Shown piece by piece: positions 36,701 to 49,010 of a stretch of 64,000 nucleotides of DNA (positions are counted from its first letter, which is position 1; each line of letters starts with the position of its first letter). Below the pieces are notes generated by a model. The model worked only from the letters and a program-made list of their open reading frames with translations. It had not been told where the DNA came from and did not search any database. The position numbers were made by a program, and so were the translations under genes. This DNA is from Rhynochetos jubatus (taxonomy: Eukaryota; Chordata; Aves; Eurypygiformes; Rhynochetidae), in contig CM050648.1 of assembly GCA_027574665.1 (NCBI GenBank), positions 45,169,700 through 45,233,699 on the forward strand, read 5' to 3'.

Positions 36701-39374
36701 TTGCGATTAGTAACCCACACGCAGCGCTTGTTCCTAAAATTACATCGGAAAGACTTAAGGACACGATGCATAAACATGCATGTTAGAAAATAGAGGCTGT
36801 TCCCAAAAAGGTAAAAAAAAATTAGTTTTTCTCAAATCCAGAAACTTTGACATCACATGTATGCATAAGAGATTAAGCGAAATGCCAAAAGTAACAGTTT
36901 CAATTGGATTTCATGACTCTGTGATGAGGTTGTCCTCTGTTATTTTTGGTATAGCTCTTAATGAGCTGAGCAACCATGCCAGTCTAATAAGCATTTGCTT
37001 TAAATTCTTACTTTAATTTAGAAAAAATAGTTTTAAAAATATTACAATTCATTCTAAAGAAGGAGTGACATGAAAGACTCCGATACTGTGCAGAACATTC
37101 CTTTTGTGTTCACGTTCATGTGGATAAGAAGGTCATGTTGGTGACCTCCCTAATGTTTCCTTTTTTTCCTTTTCTTTTTTTCCTCTGGATTTCCACGAAG
37201 CATGAACTGTTCTTTTAATGGTCTGGAACTAGAAGTTTTAGGCGGTGGAGGTGAAGAAAATGGGAGAGAGGAAAAATAATTTCACACTTAATACCTGATA
37301 GGGTGGGTCATTTTTGCAGAATGGAATATGATTTTTTTTTTTTTAATTTCTTCACTGAGTAAAATACATTTGTTGCATGTTCCTTGCACCTCATTCAGAC
37401 GTGAATGTCTCCTTTCTTCACGTACACTGGAGAAAGATGTCTTCACTTTGGAAAAGTTTAAGTTAGACAAATAAGAAGGAGATTCTCCGAGCACGAAATT
37501 GCTTAACAAAAATGGCATATTTCATAACAGAAATGAAAAATCAGAAAGTCCTCTCCATGTCTCTGCATGAATTCTTTGTCTAAATGAGTGCCACATGTCA
37601 GGGCTTCTCATGGAGAAAGGGGAATTTTTTCTTTCCGAATCTCACATATGGTACACAGTCTAAATCAGATGGAGATAAAAATGCAACCAAACTATGCACA
37701 ATTTCATTATGTTGGCTTTTAGGATATTAATGCTGCCAGTTTATCAGAAAAAGCATTCTTTAAAAAAAAACAAGCATCAAATATTCAATTTACAGCAACT
37801 AGACCCACTCTTTCCTAGTGAGATATTAGTGGTGAGGTAGAATGTAATTGCATTAAAGTATGATTTAATTTCCACTTCAGATACTTTTCCAAATGCTGCA
37901 AGTCATAGGCATCATGAGACTTGAAAATCTATAAAGAGTTTGTTTTCAGTACCTCAGAGACCTGGTCATTCTCAAGATCATGGAAGAACTTTTGATGTAT
38001 CAAGGCAGTGATGCTATTCTGCAACTGAAGGCCTTGGGTGCAGGACCTCAAGTGTAGAAGACGGCAGGGTTAGGTCCCAAGTCTCCCTGTTTTGCTCCTT
38101 AAACAGCTGCTTCACAGAGCCCTGAAGGTTCTTGATGGACCTAAATGTCTTGTATAAAAATACAGAAAGTTAGTAAAGGGGAAAAATATTCTTTTTTTAA
38201 TCAGTGTTTGAGAAGCAGGACTATATAACTAAGAGCATATTACCTTCAAACACTCACAAATAATGACATTAACATATATCTTTCTAAAATAAAATTAATT
38301 TTGTTACTCCTTCAGACCTTACCATATGAAAAAAAAAAAAAAAACCCGAAGAAAGAAACATGATTACCTCTTGTTTAATAAATTACTTTTTCTACTTACC
38401 CTGCCTTTTAGTCTTCCAGGAATAGCCTGGCATATGCTCGGGTGTCTGTTATAAATGGAGATTAATAAAGCTTATGTTTTAAAGGATTTTAATAAAGTCC
38501 AGAACAAATTAAAGCAGAAGTAGCACAACAAAAAGCCTATTAATATTGCTACACCAGGGACCTCTTAAAGGCACACAGCTTTGCTGTATTCCAAGTTTCA
38601 TCTCACACAGTACCTTGAACAGGATGTGGGTTGAGAAGGTTTCACAATGCCTCTGGTTCTCAGTAAATCAGTCGTTAACTTTAGGGTTAGTTTTCACTGA
38701 AATTGTCAAATGATTGTTGTTCCAAATTTGATTTCTAGAGCATTTTATTCCCTTATTAGATGTGTATTTCAGGGCACACAATGACACACACTGGGTTTTG
38801 TTTGATCTACCCCTACGAAGTCAGTAAGTTTAATTATTCTAATAATAACCCTCAAAATTAAGAAATGTTTCTGCCCCAGTGCAGTACTTATACCGTCTTG
38901 GACCACCCAAAATAATTCCTTTTACCATGAAGTATATAACTTTCAAGTTAGTCATTTGTTATTTGGGGAGAAAAAGAATACAGTAGGATGTAGAATACAT
39001 CACTGTGATGAGCAACAGGAGAAGAGGAGTAATTCAGCCATGATCATTTTAATTATCTATTAATATTTAGGGCACTTCACTGAATTTAAAATGAAGAACA
39101 ACTACATGAATCAAAATGCTGAGCTAGTGAGCTGCTTAGTTTGCATTTTCAAAAAGCTGAATGTATTTCTTAAAATTTAATTAAAGTTCTAAACAACAAA
39201 AGATAAAAAATAACTTTTGAATATGAGTAATCATTCATAAATAGGAACAATCATGTAAAGGAAGCAAAAGCAAATACATCCATATCATACAGCTGATTTA
39301 CTAACTCAGCAAAAAAAGTATCCCATGCATAACCGGAGCAGTGTGAAGTCAGCTGGTTATTTGCAGTTAGGTAT
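33791..39374. other. unique non-coding sequence
   Basis: About 5.6 kb without a supportable gene. Open frames at 35606-36118 (plus, 170 codons) and 36153-36668 (minus, 171 codons) are long for the region but carry no domain and no codon pattern I recognise. A T14 run lies near 37331-37344 and an A16 run at 38329-38344. From 37 kb onward the sequence is strongly AT-rich. Confidence 0.5.
38329..38344 (+). repeat. poly(A) run of 16
   Basis: Homopolymer A16 with no recognised retroposed body. Confidence 0.9.
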
Positions 39375-39690
39375 TTGGGGCTAAATCCACGAATGGGTTA
39401 GATTTTGCCATAGCTAACTTCCAGGGACAGTGTTAGATCCACTGTATTGACAAGTCTGAGCTAGCTGCCTTGCATCCCTCCTACCACGAACAGGAAAACA
39501 GGCAGTAGGGAGCAAGGCTCACAGGGCAGCTGCAATGACACCTATGGAGATAGCATGGGTTAAGGAAGGAGGAAGCATGTCTGGCATCCTGCCTCTCTCC
39601 TCAACATAAAAACACTGAATTAGGCACCTGTGGCAAACTGGTCTTTGATTTCTTGCACCGGGCACCTAGGATTTCTGCCTGTATGTGTAC
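39375..39690. repeat. possible decayed sauropsid palindromic repeat
   Basis: The left end 'ggggctaaatccacgaatgggttag' and the right part 'gaattaggcacctgtggc...gggcacctaggatttctgcc' resemble the two ends of a repeat I recall from turtle and crocodilian genomes ('gctaaatccacaaaggg..' facing '..taggcacctaa..'). The interior of about 200 bases is not recognised, so the extent is uncertain. Confidence 0.3.
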
Positions 39691-40469
39691 AACAGGCTTA
39701 TGGTTTCTCTTGAATCGCAGCTGGAAGACACATCAGCACAGCCCATTTTATATGCAAGAACCTGAGCAGTAGGCTCTCTTCATGGGTGCTAAGACACATG
39801 CTAACTTGGAGCAGGATGTTCTTCACACCTCTTGAAGCCAGGATGCTGGACAGTCCAGCATACAATATACACGAGGGCTGGCAAGAAAGAAAAAGCAAGA
39901 CAATTAATTACTTCTGACTTAACACACTGGGAGAGGAAAGATGTGGATGATGGCCAGACAAGCTTATGTAATAAAATTTTCTATCCTACCAGGTTCTCAC
40001 ACACAGAAGCACAGAAGAATAAAGACCTACCTTTTATTAACCTTCACCTCTCCCCTTTGCAGGCTCTTTTCAACTCTCTGTTGATAGCTCATGCTTTTAG
40101 TAACCTTCCCTCAGCCTCTCTGGACTTGGCTTCCTCTTCCTGTCATCATTGTTGCTGTTTGAACGAGATGGACAAGTCACTCACTCCAGGCTTTCTTCCT
40201 CTCATGCAGCCTCCTTGCCTGAAGTGGGCCATCCAGTTCAATCACTTCCCAGCTCTGCACAACACCGTAGCATACAACTACGGACCAACTGTGAGCTATT
40301 AGGAAGCACACAGTGTATATTGAATTCCTTTGCTTGTTAGGGTCAAACCTTTATCCAAATACCACATTCAGCAAGAACACTATTCCTGGAAACCATTCTT
40401 CCTGTGAAGTGAAAGACCCAGTTCTGCCATGCTTTTTTCTTTCAGCAATGAACATTATAGCGTGATAGG
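39691..40469. other. unique non-coding sequence
   Basis: Nearly 800 bases without a supportable gene. The 156-codon frame at 39832-40302 has no domain and is followed directly by a CR1 fragment. Confidence 0.5.
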
Positions 40470-41000
40470 AAATAGGTTGGAAGAGATGTCAAAAGATTAT
40501 TTGAAGAGGTATCAAAAAACCCCAACATTTTTCTCCTTCACAGAAGTTGGAATCAATTTCATCTGGGCTAATCCTGATAGGATGTGTGTTCAACCTATTC
40601 TTAAACATCTCCAGTATAGCAATTCTGCAGCCTTCCTCAATATTATATTTAAGTCTTCAGTTATCTTTACAACAGGGAAGTTATTCTGAACGTATTACTT
40701 AAATCACTCCGGAGTACAGTTTATTCTTTCCCCCCTCTTGATACCTTTTATGTGCTTAAGTACTGTTATTGTACTCCTCAGTCTCATTTTCCAGATAAAC
40801 AAACTCAGTTTTTCCAGTCTTTCCCATATCTCAGATTTCCTAGCCTAGTCTGGATCCTTCTCAACTGTTTTATGTCTTTCTTGGCATACAGTACCCAAAA
40901 TGGTCACAACTCTCCAGCTGAGACCTTGAGAGAGGAAAGATGGAGTGGAAGAATTATTTCAAATAGGCCCACCAAAACGAATTTCACTCATTTCACAGCA
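40470..41000 (-). mobile_element. CR1/L3-like LINE 3'UTR and 3' end
   Basis: Antisense CR1 sequence is clear on the plus strand. It includes 'ttggaagagatgtcaaaaga' at the 3' terminus and 'cctattcttaaacatctccag'. Then come 'ttgtactcctcagtctcattttccagataaacaaactcagttt' and 'tctggatccttctcaactgt', and finally 'gtacccaaaatggtcacaa' and 'ctccagctgagaccttgagagag'. These follow the family order up to 'gtggaagaattatttc'. The coding orientation is minus and the copy is 5'-truncated before the reverse transcriptase. The moderate divergence suggests it may be somewhat younger than the other minus-strand copies. Confidence 0.87.
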
Positions 41001-44000
41001 AAGTGTGGGTCTTGGTGAGTGAGGCTGGCACAATCACAGTAAGATTTTCAAAAACTCTTAGTATTTGCTCAGTTCCATTTTTTTAAAACAGTGGTAGAAG
41101 ATTCAGTACTTTCTGAAAAGCAGAGCCTTCAAATGTATGTTAGCAGCATTACGTAGAATCAAACTGTCATTTGCAATGAATATTCCTGAGTAAGGGATGG
41201 CCAAAGGCTGATGTCAGCTCTTGTATCTGATACTACTAATCATTGAATGCTCTCCTATAATTTTCAGTTGGAGGATGAATGTCAGTCTTGATCCTGCTAC
41301 AGGCTGTATGCACCACCTAAGCCGCATTTCTGCGCAGCATGAAGGGGGGCCCTCTGCTATGGGATTAGTTTCTGTTATGTAGAAAAGCAGATGACGTTAT
41401 AAAGGTGGAAGGGAAGACAGAAGAAATTTGGGGGTTCCCAGAAGCTATAAAAAATTTTTACTTTGAATATCGTTTTGGCCAAAAATATTTCTCATAGGAA
41501 AAAACCATTCTCTCTTTGTCTAACACTTTCCAAGATGGAATAAAACCTTTAAATGCGCTAAAAGTTTTCATACCATGGTATTCTACAAGGTTTTAAATTA
41601 TAGGTTCCTGATTCTTCCATCCCTAAACAGTAGCCAAATATAATAATGTAGGGAATATAATGCCAGTTTAGCAGGTTTGGAAATAATGTTGTTGTGTTTC
41701 TTAATACAGAGCACTTTCACATGCTCCCTTCTGTGTGACTTTCAAGAACGGTGATGTGGCAATGTATAGTTGGCAAGGTACACTCCATGACAACGGTTAA
41801 TTAGTAAATAAATGATCCCAGGCCCATTTCCACTGAGTTCCAGTTGTAACAGCACAGTATGCAGGTTTAAGCTCCAAGCTGACTAATTCTAACGGTTATA
41901 AATGAAATGTTGCTTTGCTTTGATACATCCTTTAATTTCTTCTCTTGACAAGCAACGGATCCGGGATCCTGATACAGTTCTGGTCTACAGCACAGTGACT
42001 CTAAACTGTACCAGCAGCCAGTGAAACACGTTGAGATGGTAAAACAACGTATACGTTTACAAATTATTTTAGAGCACACACTAAAGCGCTTTATTCACAG
42101 ATCTTCATAAGGAGCCAGGACTGTGCCTCGGCCTGTATTAAACCGACACAGGGAGGACTCCAGCACATCCTGACCCTAACATCAAGCACAAGAAAAAGAC
42201 ACTATAGGAGCTCACACAGGGACCACATCCTACAGTAATTTCTAGCAGGAATTTAAGCTTTCCTCTCTGACTTTGCCTTAAGGCAGAGTAGGAGCATTGA
42301 CATGGCAAGTTACAAATGGGAGGCAATTCAAGAAGTTACTGCTTTTCAGAAACAGCCAAGGGAGAGCCCTTAACACAACTCTATGGGAGAATTCATCGGG
42401 CACAATTCACCGATCGCTGGCACAAATTTTGCAGGCTTGCTGTCATGGTGGATGTACGCCATCAACTCACCAAGTGGGCATAACCTCGGGAAGAAAGGCT
42501 CACCTGGCAGTCTGGGATCAGAAGCCTCTGTTGGACTTCCTGTTCCAATAAAAGCCCTCTGCATGTCCTCTGCAAGCCATCAGCATTCACCCTGCCCAGC
42601 AGGACCTGTCTGTCCCTCTCTCCATCTCCTTCCGTTCTCTAGAGGGGACTATCTTTGGTACCATGCTGATACAAGACTATCTTGGGTACAATGCCAACAC
42701 AAGCCTTCTATTTTAATAACTTAAACAGCAAAATCCCCTGCAAATTATAAATGAAGGAAGTAGCTACTGGCCTTTTTTAAATTGCTAAGTACACTATCTA
42801 GGTCAATTGAGCTTCATCACAGATTCTAGGGCAAGATTTTCACATGCTGAGGGAATTCATGTGTCTCTCTCCTGTCTTGTTTCTCTGGTCTCTAATGAGG
42901 GAGAAATTATGCTTCAGCCTTAGGATACTTCTGTTAAAGTCAACAGCTGCAATGTACAAATGTCTTCTTAAAAAGCAGACTCTTGTGTGTTCACTGAACT
43001 ACTTGTTTGGTCAGATCCATATGCCCAAAGTTCCTACCACCTTCTAAATAGCAGAACTTACTAACAAAGAGGCTAAGTTTTCTGTTGCTGTACATCAGCA
43101 AACATCTAGGAACTCAATGAAGATTCACACCCACTGTGAATCTGATTCAAAGCACAGCATTTTCTACATGTACAAGCCTGGAGGTTGGCTGAAGAATAAG
43201 ATCCCCTATATTCATACACAGAAATTCTATTTGATGCCAGTGGGAAGGCCTGGGATAGTATAAATATTTTACACACATGCTGGTATATCCTGTGTTTGTA
43301 GAAGAAAATGTTTATTTAATTTAAAGTAAATGCATGTAGTGGGTCACATCCTCAACCTGACTACACCGGCTTCTCTGCCAGAATCAGGTCACCTTCTGAT
43401 GCTGAAAGACTTTTGGGATACTAAAATCCACAGAGAAGCTTGAACATATTTTAAGATTCATAATACACAAAAATACTTCTACCTTTTATATATTCTGTAA
43501 AAATCATTCCTATGGGATATTAGAAAGGACATAAGGAAGACAATAGCATAGACACTTCCACAGTCTGCTTAACATGAAATAGAAACTCATGATCCTATAG
43601 CCACATTCCTGTACCTATCTGAAAAGGATATTTTTAGGATAGGGAAGAAATTTAAATATTCGATAAATGTTTTCCATAAAAGAAGATATGTGTAAATATT
43701 GTTGTTAGAAAGTCATTTAGATAATCTTCTAACTGTCATCATTTATTACACTTCTGAAAAGTGTGAAAAATCCATCTATTGCTATGTTTTCTGTTATTTA
43801 TCACTATTGAACTTTCTAATAACATATATAGTGACAGTATGTTACCTCTTTTATAGTAAGGTCAGCTGAGTAAATGTGAGTGATTTCTTTAAAGTATATT
43901 TTGTCATTTTTAGGGTGCAATTTCATCAAAAAGGTTTATTTCATAAACCACAATTTGAAAAAAAAAAAAAAAAACCTTAAAAAAAGTCTTAGCCAAACTT

Positions 44001-44529
44001 CTCTGCACTTCATTGAACCAAAAAATCAGACCAGCTGCTTCACAAGATCTGTTTTATATCTCCAATGCCCAAAATTTCTTCCTTTTTAGTTGATTTAAAC
44101 ATATAATGGTACTTTGCTGCAGTCCTGCTTCTTCTGTGTGAAATGCAGGCACAACCAAGTAAGATCTGAAAGACTGTCAATAACTAACTCCAGCTTAGTT
44201 CCAAGCAATTGTTCTTTTTGGTCTGTATTTTCACCCGTTCTTGATCTCCAAGAACAGAAAACATTTAAAGGATGGAAATATACAGTTTTAAGATTAGAAT
44301 AGACGTCTTTGAGCCTGATTTCTTCCCTAACCCCAGCCATAAGTTTTGCAATGGAAGCTCTTGCTTCAAGACCAGCAGTTGTTTGACTACAGTGTATCTT
44401 CAGAAAAATAGTCACGATCTGAATCCTGTTGATCAAGTCAATAGTCTACTCATACAGAAAGCACAAATTTAATTCACCCCTAATACCAGACATTCACAAT
44501 TAAAATACAGGCCTTATTTCTACTCACTA
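41001..44529. other. unique non-coding sequence
   Basis: About 3.5 kb without a supportable gene. An A17 run lies near 43958-43974. The 42.3-42.7 kb part keeps several frames open on both strands, but no domain is visible. Confidence 0.55.
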
Positions 44530-45420
44530 TGTGTTTGACCTTAACTTCAAGTCGTTGGATATTGCTGTACCTCTCTCTGAAGAGCCCACTGTTGACAACT
44601 CCCATTGCTTATGTAGGTATTTCAGAGTATCATTGACTAATTCTCTAACCTTTGTTTTGGAAATAAACTAGTCCCTGCATCTCCTCTGTTATAAATCAGC
44701 TTCTGTAATGTTGTTTTCATCTGAAGCCATCCAGTTTATCTGCGACCTTCTTGAGTTGTGAATACTAGAACTGGATGTAGCATTGCTCCACCAAACACAG
44801 AGCTAATGCAACCTCTCAGTTCCCAGTCATATACCAGCGTTCACATACTTTGTTTTGTCTCTTGTAGATAAGCATTAAAATGAGAACCCATGGCCACAAA
44901 AAACCAACTTCTTTCACACTTTTACAATCTTCTTCCTTCCCAAGACAGCCCACTTGGCCTCTGCCTTTCTGCAAGAGTGACATGTTTCTTGATGTATGAC
45001 AATGAATACAGCTGAAACAAAAAAATATGGCCTATGTTTATAATTCATCATTCCCATCTTTTTTGTCACCAACATTTATTATTAGCACCAAATTCATAGG
45101 GCTCTTTGCAAGCCACTGATGACATTGCTAATGTTAATGAACTTCCATGGGAACTTGTCACACAGTGATGATTTCCCATTTCAGTTTATATCTGAGCCCT
45201 ACGACTTAATGAAGCCTTCATCATTATCACACATTAGCTCTGAGTCGGTCTCTTATTGATAATCACTATGCCATGTGATCCCATGTCAAACGGCTTACAC
45301 AAAACTAGCTATATTCCATTAACATTTATTCATTCCACTAACCTTTATTCAGGATTGAAGAAAGTTATAGATAGACTGAATTACATTTACCAGCAAGAAA
45401 TAGTTTCAAAAAGACCGATA
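44530..45420 (-). mobile_element. old CR1/L3-like LINE relic
   Basis: On the plus strand, 'gcgaccttcttgagttgtgaatactagaactggatgtagcattgctcc' follows the antisense CR1 order of the '..cagaactgga..cagtactcc' block. About 550 bases later comes 'catgtgatcccatgtcaaacggcttacacaaaactagc', which matches the '..gtgtcaaaggctttactaaag..' block of the reverse-transcriptase 3' part. The intervening sequence is heavily decayed and only patchily alignable by eye. It is among the oldest CR1 copies in the window. Confidence 0.68.
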
Positions 45421-45509
45421 GGCTGACATCTACTTTCCATCCCAGGGAACCCTTCACTTGCTATGCTGGAGTCCAAGTCCAAGCTTCAGCTCAACGTTTG
45501 GACTCAGAA

Positions 45510-45640
45510 TCTGGCTGTTCAGGCTGGAAGGGACACTACTACCATCCAGTGTCCATCCTACCTGTTTATTCTTTTTCAACCATATTATCAAATGTTTTCA
45601 CATTAAGCATTTTTTCAAACTTCCAGAGGGCAGTTCGTAA
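45510..45640 (-). mobile_element. possible short CR1 3'-end fragment
   Basis: 'ggctggaagggacactact..catccagtgtccatcc' resembles the antisense CR1 3' terminus ('ggctggaagggac..catcnagtccaac'). Only about 40 bases are convincing. It may be an independent insertion next to the larger minus-strand relic. Confidence 0.35.
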
Positions 45641-45704
45641 GGTTGAGGAAGCCTAATGTAATTTTATACAAAAAGTGTAATAGGTAAAATAACTGTACCA
45701 AATC

Positions 45705-45743
45705 TCTTTTTTTTTTCTTTTTTTTTTTTTTTTGCTTTTTTTT
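45705..45743 (+). repeat. T-rich low-complexity tract
   Basis: Nearly 40 bases of T interrupted by single C and GC residues. Confidence 0.9.
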
Positions 45744-48675
45744 ATGGTATTGCTGGCAATGGTGACTCATATGTAAATGAGAGAAAAGACGACAAATGCT
45801 CAAAATGAAAATTGTTGTGATGGGTTGGATTTATAGCCAGACTGTATTGACAGAGTTCACTTATTTTGTCTCACTCTGCACTGAGTTTTGTTGAATTTAT
45901 CAATGTAGCGTCACAGTGATTTTCTCTTCAGATAGCGCCACTTCATGCAATAATACTTGGGTAGTAAAATAATTGTGTCCAGTGAGCTGTGCAACAAGAG
46001 AAACTTGGGCAAATGTAGTTAGCCTCCTTCTCATTTGGGCAATACAGATTCACACAATCCAACCGGGAAAACCATCCCTGGAAACGTACTCATCCTTCCA
46101 TGTATCACAATATCATTGATCCAAACTGTGTAAGGAGTTCTACTGAAATCAGGGAGGAAACCCATTTGGTGGCAGCTTCTGCACTGCATCTTTGCAGCAC
46201 AGCTGTTTTCCCAGCAGATGCTGCTGCACTGTTTGAGGAGGATTCAGCCACCAATGCAAGAACGAAGTAGGGCCAAACGGTTAGGAGGTGTGACATCACA
46301 TTCCTCAGCATCACAGCAGGATGTATATCATTTGTGCAAGGAATCGGGACTAGCAGTGTCCCCTACGTAGCTGGCCACCATCCGTGCTACCTGAGCATAT
46401 TAGTAACGGCGCAGGCTCAGCAGCCATGCTCTAAGGGACCAGCCCAGCACAAAGTAGGAAGGAACTCTTAGGCCTGGAGGAGTTCAGAGATGAATTTTCC
46501 CTCTTCCCTTCAAACTGCAGGATGAGCAGATCAGCCAGACCCTGGGAGCTGACACTGTGTGCACATTTAGCCAATCTCCTCTTTATCTCTTACGTCCCAA
46601 GTCGCTCCACCCTACCCCTGAGAAATGTCTTTGCTAATAGGATTTATTAAGAGGTTCAGGTGCCAAAGCCACTCAGCAATTTGGTAATCTTGCTGATGCA
46701 CTCAAGCTCTCAACACCACTAAAAGAAACACACAAAAAATTATTATTTCAAAATCTGCAACCTTAGTTTCTGAAATAAATAAAACACAGTAGAGGAAGAC
46801 TAGTAGAAAATAAAAAAGCAAATGCGAGATGAGGAACAAAGTAACTAATGGAGCATTGAACTCCTTTCAGATGAACTACAGACCTTTGGAAAAGAGGAGA
46901 GACATGTAATCATACAGGCATCCCAGAAGAGCCAAGCTCCACACCCAGGACTGGAAGTGTCTGTCACCTACCGACCACGGATGGGTGCAGACATCAGTAG
47001 ACATGAGTAAGCATTAAGGAGAAGGAATATTTTGTGTGATTTTTAGAGTAAAGCATAAAGCATATGGAGTTCATGACCAGATTAATGCTTTATGGGGAGA
47101 GATCTAGTTTATCAGCCTAGCATATCATGGATGACCCCTAATTTCTCTGTTACAATGCTGCATTAAAAATCATGTGCTATGCATGCAATAGGCTAACAAT
47201 TCCCAATGCTTAATTTCATCTTTTTTATACACATGCATGTGTTGTTTCCTGGACCATATACTGAATTCAGGACAGTGTATACACTGATACATTCAGTGTC
47301 AATGTATACAGGGTGCCTGGGTAAAAACTCAGGGCAGTGGAGTTCAAAACGTGGCAAAAATTTACTTTGCCAGGTCTCCCAAAGAGGCTAATCATGTCAC
47401 CAGTCTCAGCTACCTCCAACATCACAGTAGTCCTGCAGAGCAGACCTGCTGGTGGGGGGATGCATGCTTGGGCTTTAACTTCCCGTATTTACACATCTGC
47501 AATAGCTGCTTACTTGTGCAACCACAATTGACATCCACATGGGTTTACTGAGATGGTAGTTGAGCATGGAAAAGAGCAGCTTTTGGGAAGGAGGTCCAGA
47601 ACTGATCCCGCCATGCCCTAGTTCTGAAATTACCCCAAGCAGAATAACAGTCTAACGTCCAAGGTCCTGATGTATTGGCTAAATTATGGTTAAAACACCC
47701 AGCTCCTCCTCTGCAGGTACAAACGATTGGCTTCACAGTGTACTTCTAACAGCTTAACATCCACGAATTTCACACGCACAGTTAAGAGCGCTGAAACATG
47801 CTGGCCTCTCTCCACCTCTTGAAAAATAGTCACCGAGCACCTGAACTTTACTTAGAGTATTAAGGCATGAAAGAAGAAAGAGAAACGTGGATAAAACTAG
47901 GCAAGGCTTTAGTTTTGCGGTCTGAAATTAATTCACTTTTTCGGTGTCCAGGGACCCTTGACAGCTCCCTGTGAGCACACACCTATTTACGAGAAAGACA
48001 TTCTTCAGAATGGAAAAATAGATGCATTAACAAGTCCTCATCACATCTGCCTGTGAGACCTGCCCAGGCTCTCTGAAAACTGCCTGTGTCCAGTGACCAT
48101 CCCCCCATGGCTGATCTTGGCAGTGGCCTGTAAGAAGGGAGGAGAAGGAGAGAGCCATTACTCCCAGCTTTTCACACAGCCGCAGTCCCAGCCTGCTGCG
48201 ACTGCAGAGATGGGGCTGCCACATGGACCTGGGAGGGACAAGGCACCCTTGGAGATGTGGCTGGCACCAGCTAGCCAAGCCCAGCAGATGCACTGTCTAC
48301 AGGCAGCCCAGAAGGTCCCTGAGGGACGGTGACTCCACAGCTAACAAAATAACCACCCTCTCATCCCCATCAGCTTCTTCCCTCTCTGCCCCTTCCTCAC
48401 TTTCATCAGACATAAATAAAACCCCCTGCAAGCTGTGATGGCTGCAAAGAGTCAGAGAGAGCTGAAATCCATGGGGCAAAGTTTCCCTGGGCAGCACAGA
48501 GGGTGCTGGCACCGAGCAGGAGGCTGCCAGGGGGGTAAAAAAAGGAGTTTTAGTCTCCTTTTATTGCCAGACCCATGGGAACTACCCTGGGCTCCTGCCT
48601 CCTTCCTCCCCCAGCATCCTGGCAGTCCCCTCTGGGCTGTCAGGCACAAGCAAACCCTCCATTAGTCAGAGGAAA
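45744..48675. other. unique non-coding sequence
   Basis: About 2.9 kb without a supportable gene. The 48.0-48.67 kb part is GC-rich with overlapping open frames on both strands, none with a known domain. A GCATGCAAT motif lies at 47181-47189. Confidence 0.5.
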
Positions 48676-49010
48676 AACATTCAGAAGTACTTGGTATGGA
48701 TTTATTCAGTATAGCTTGTAACCATATTTTGAAACGTGAGATCAATGGCACTGTACATATACCATTATTTTTATACGGAACAGATTCATTTTCACACTTG
48801 GCATGCAATTAAACACCAGAGTCATGAAGAAGCCCAATTTCTAAAGGCCAGCACATTTCATGCTGGGAGATCGGTGTACAGCTACCCACTAATTGCATGC
48901 AATACAGAACACAGCGAGGCACATACAGCGCGTGATAAGTTGATTAAAGTGAACACCGTGGCCAATAAACTAAATGCCTAAACTGTAAATATTACCTAAG
49001 CTAAACATAT
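48676..49010. promoter_or_regulatory. candidate conserved regulatory block with repeated GCATGCAAT motif
   Basis: A repeat-free, stop-rich block. The nine-base word GCATGCAAT occurs twice 94 bases apart (48801-48809 and 48895-48903). The second copy lies in the perfect 12-base palindrome ATTGCATGCAAT (48892-48903). Both lie beside TAAT or AATTA homeodomain cores, and an inverted CCAAT (GCCAATAAAC) follows. This density of developmental-factor motifs in single-copy DNA is typical of conserved non-coding elements, but conservation has not been tested. Confidence 0.3.

Noticed and set aside
38681-38692. Interstitial telomere-like TTAGGGTTAG
   Set aside because: Less than two full units, expected by chance.
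39832-40302. 156-codon plus-strand frame
   Set aside because: No domain, overlapped by a second frame, and it abuts a CR1 fragment.
45815-45860. Possible LTR start (TGTTGTGATGGGTTGG...)
   Set aside because: Only a short resemblance to some avian LTR starts; no matching second LTR, polyadenylation region or target duplication was seen.
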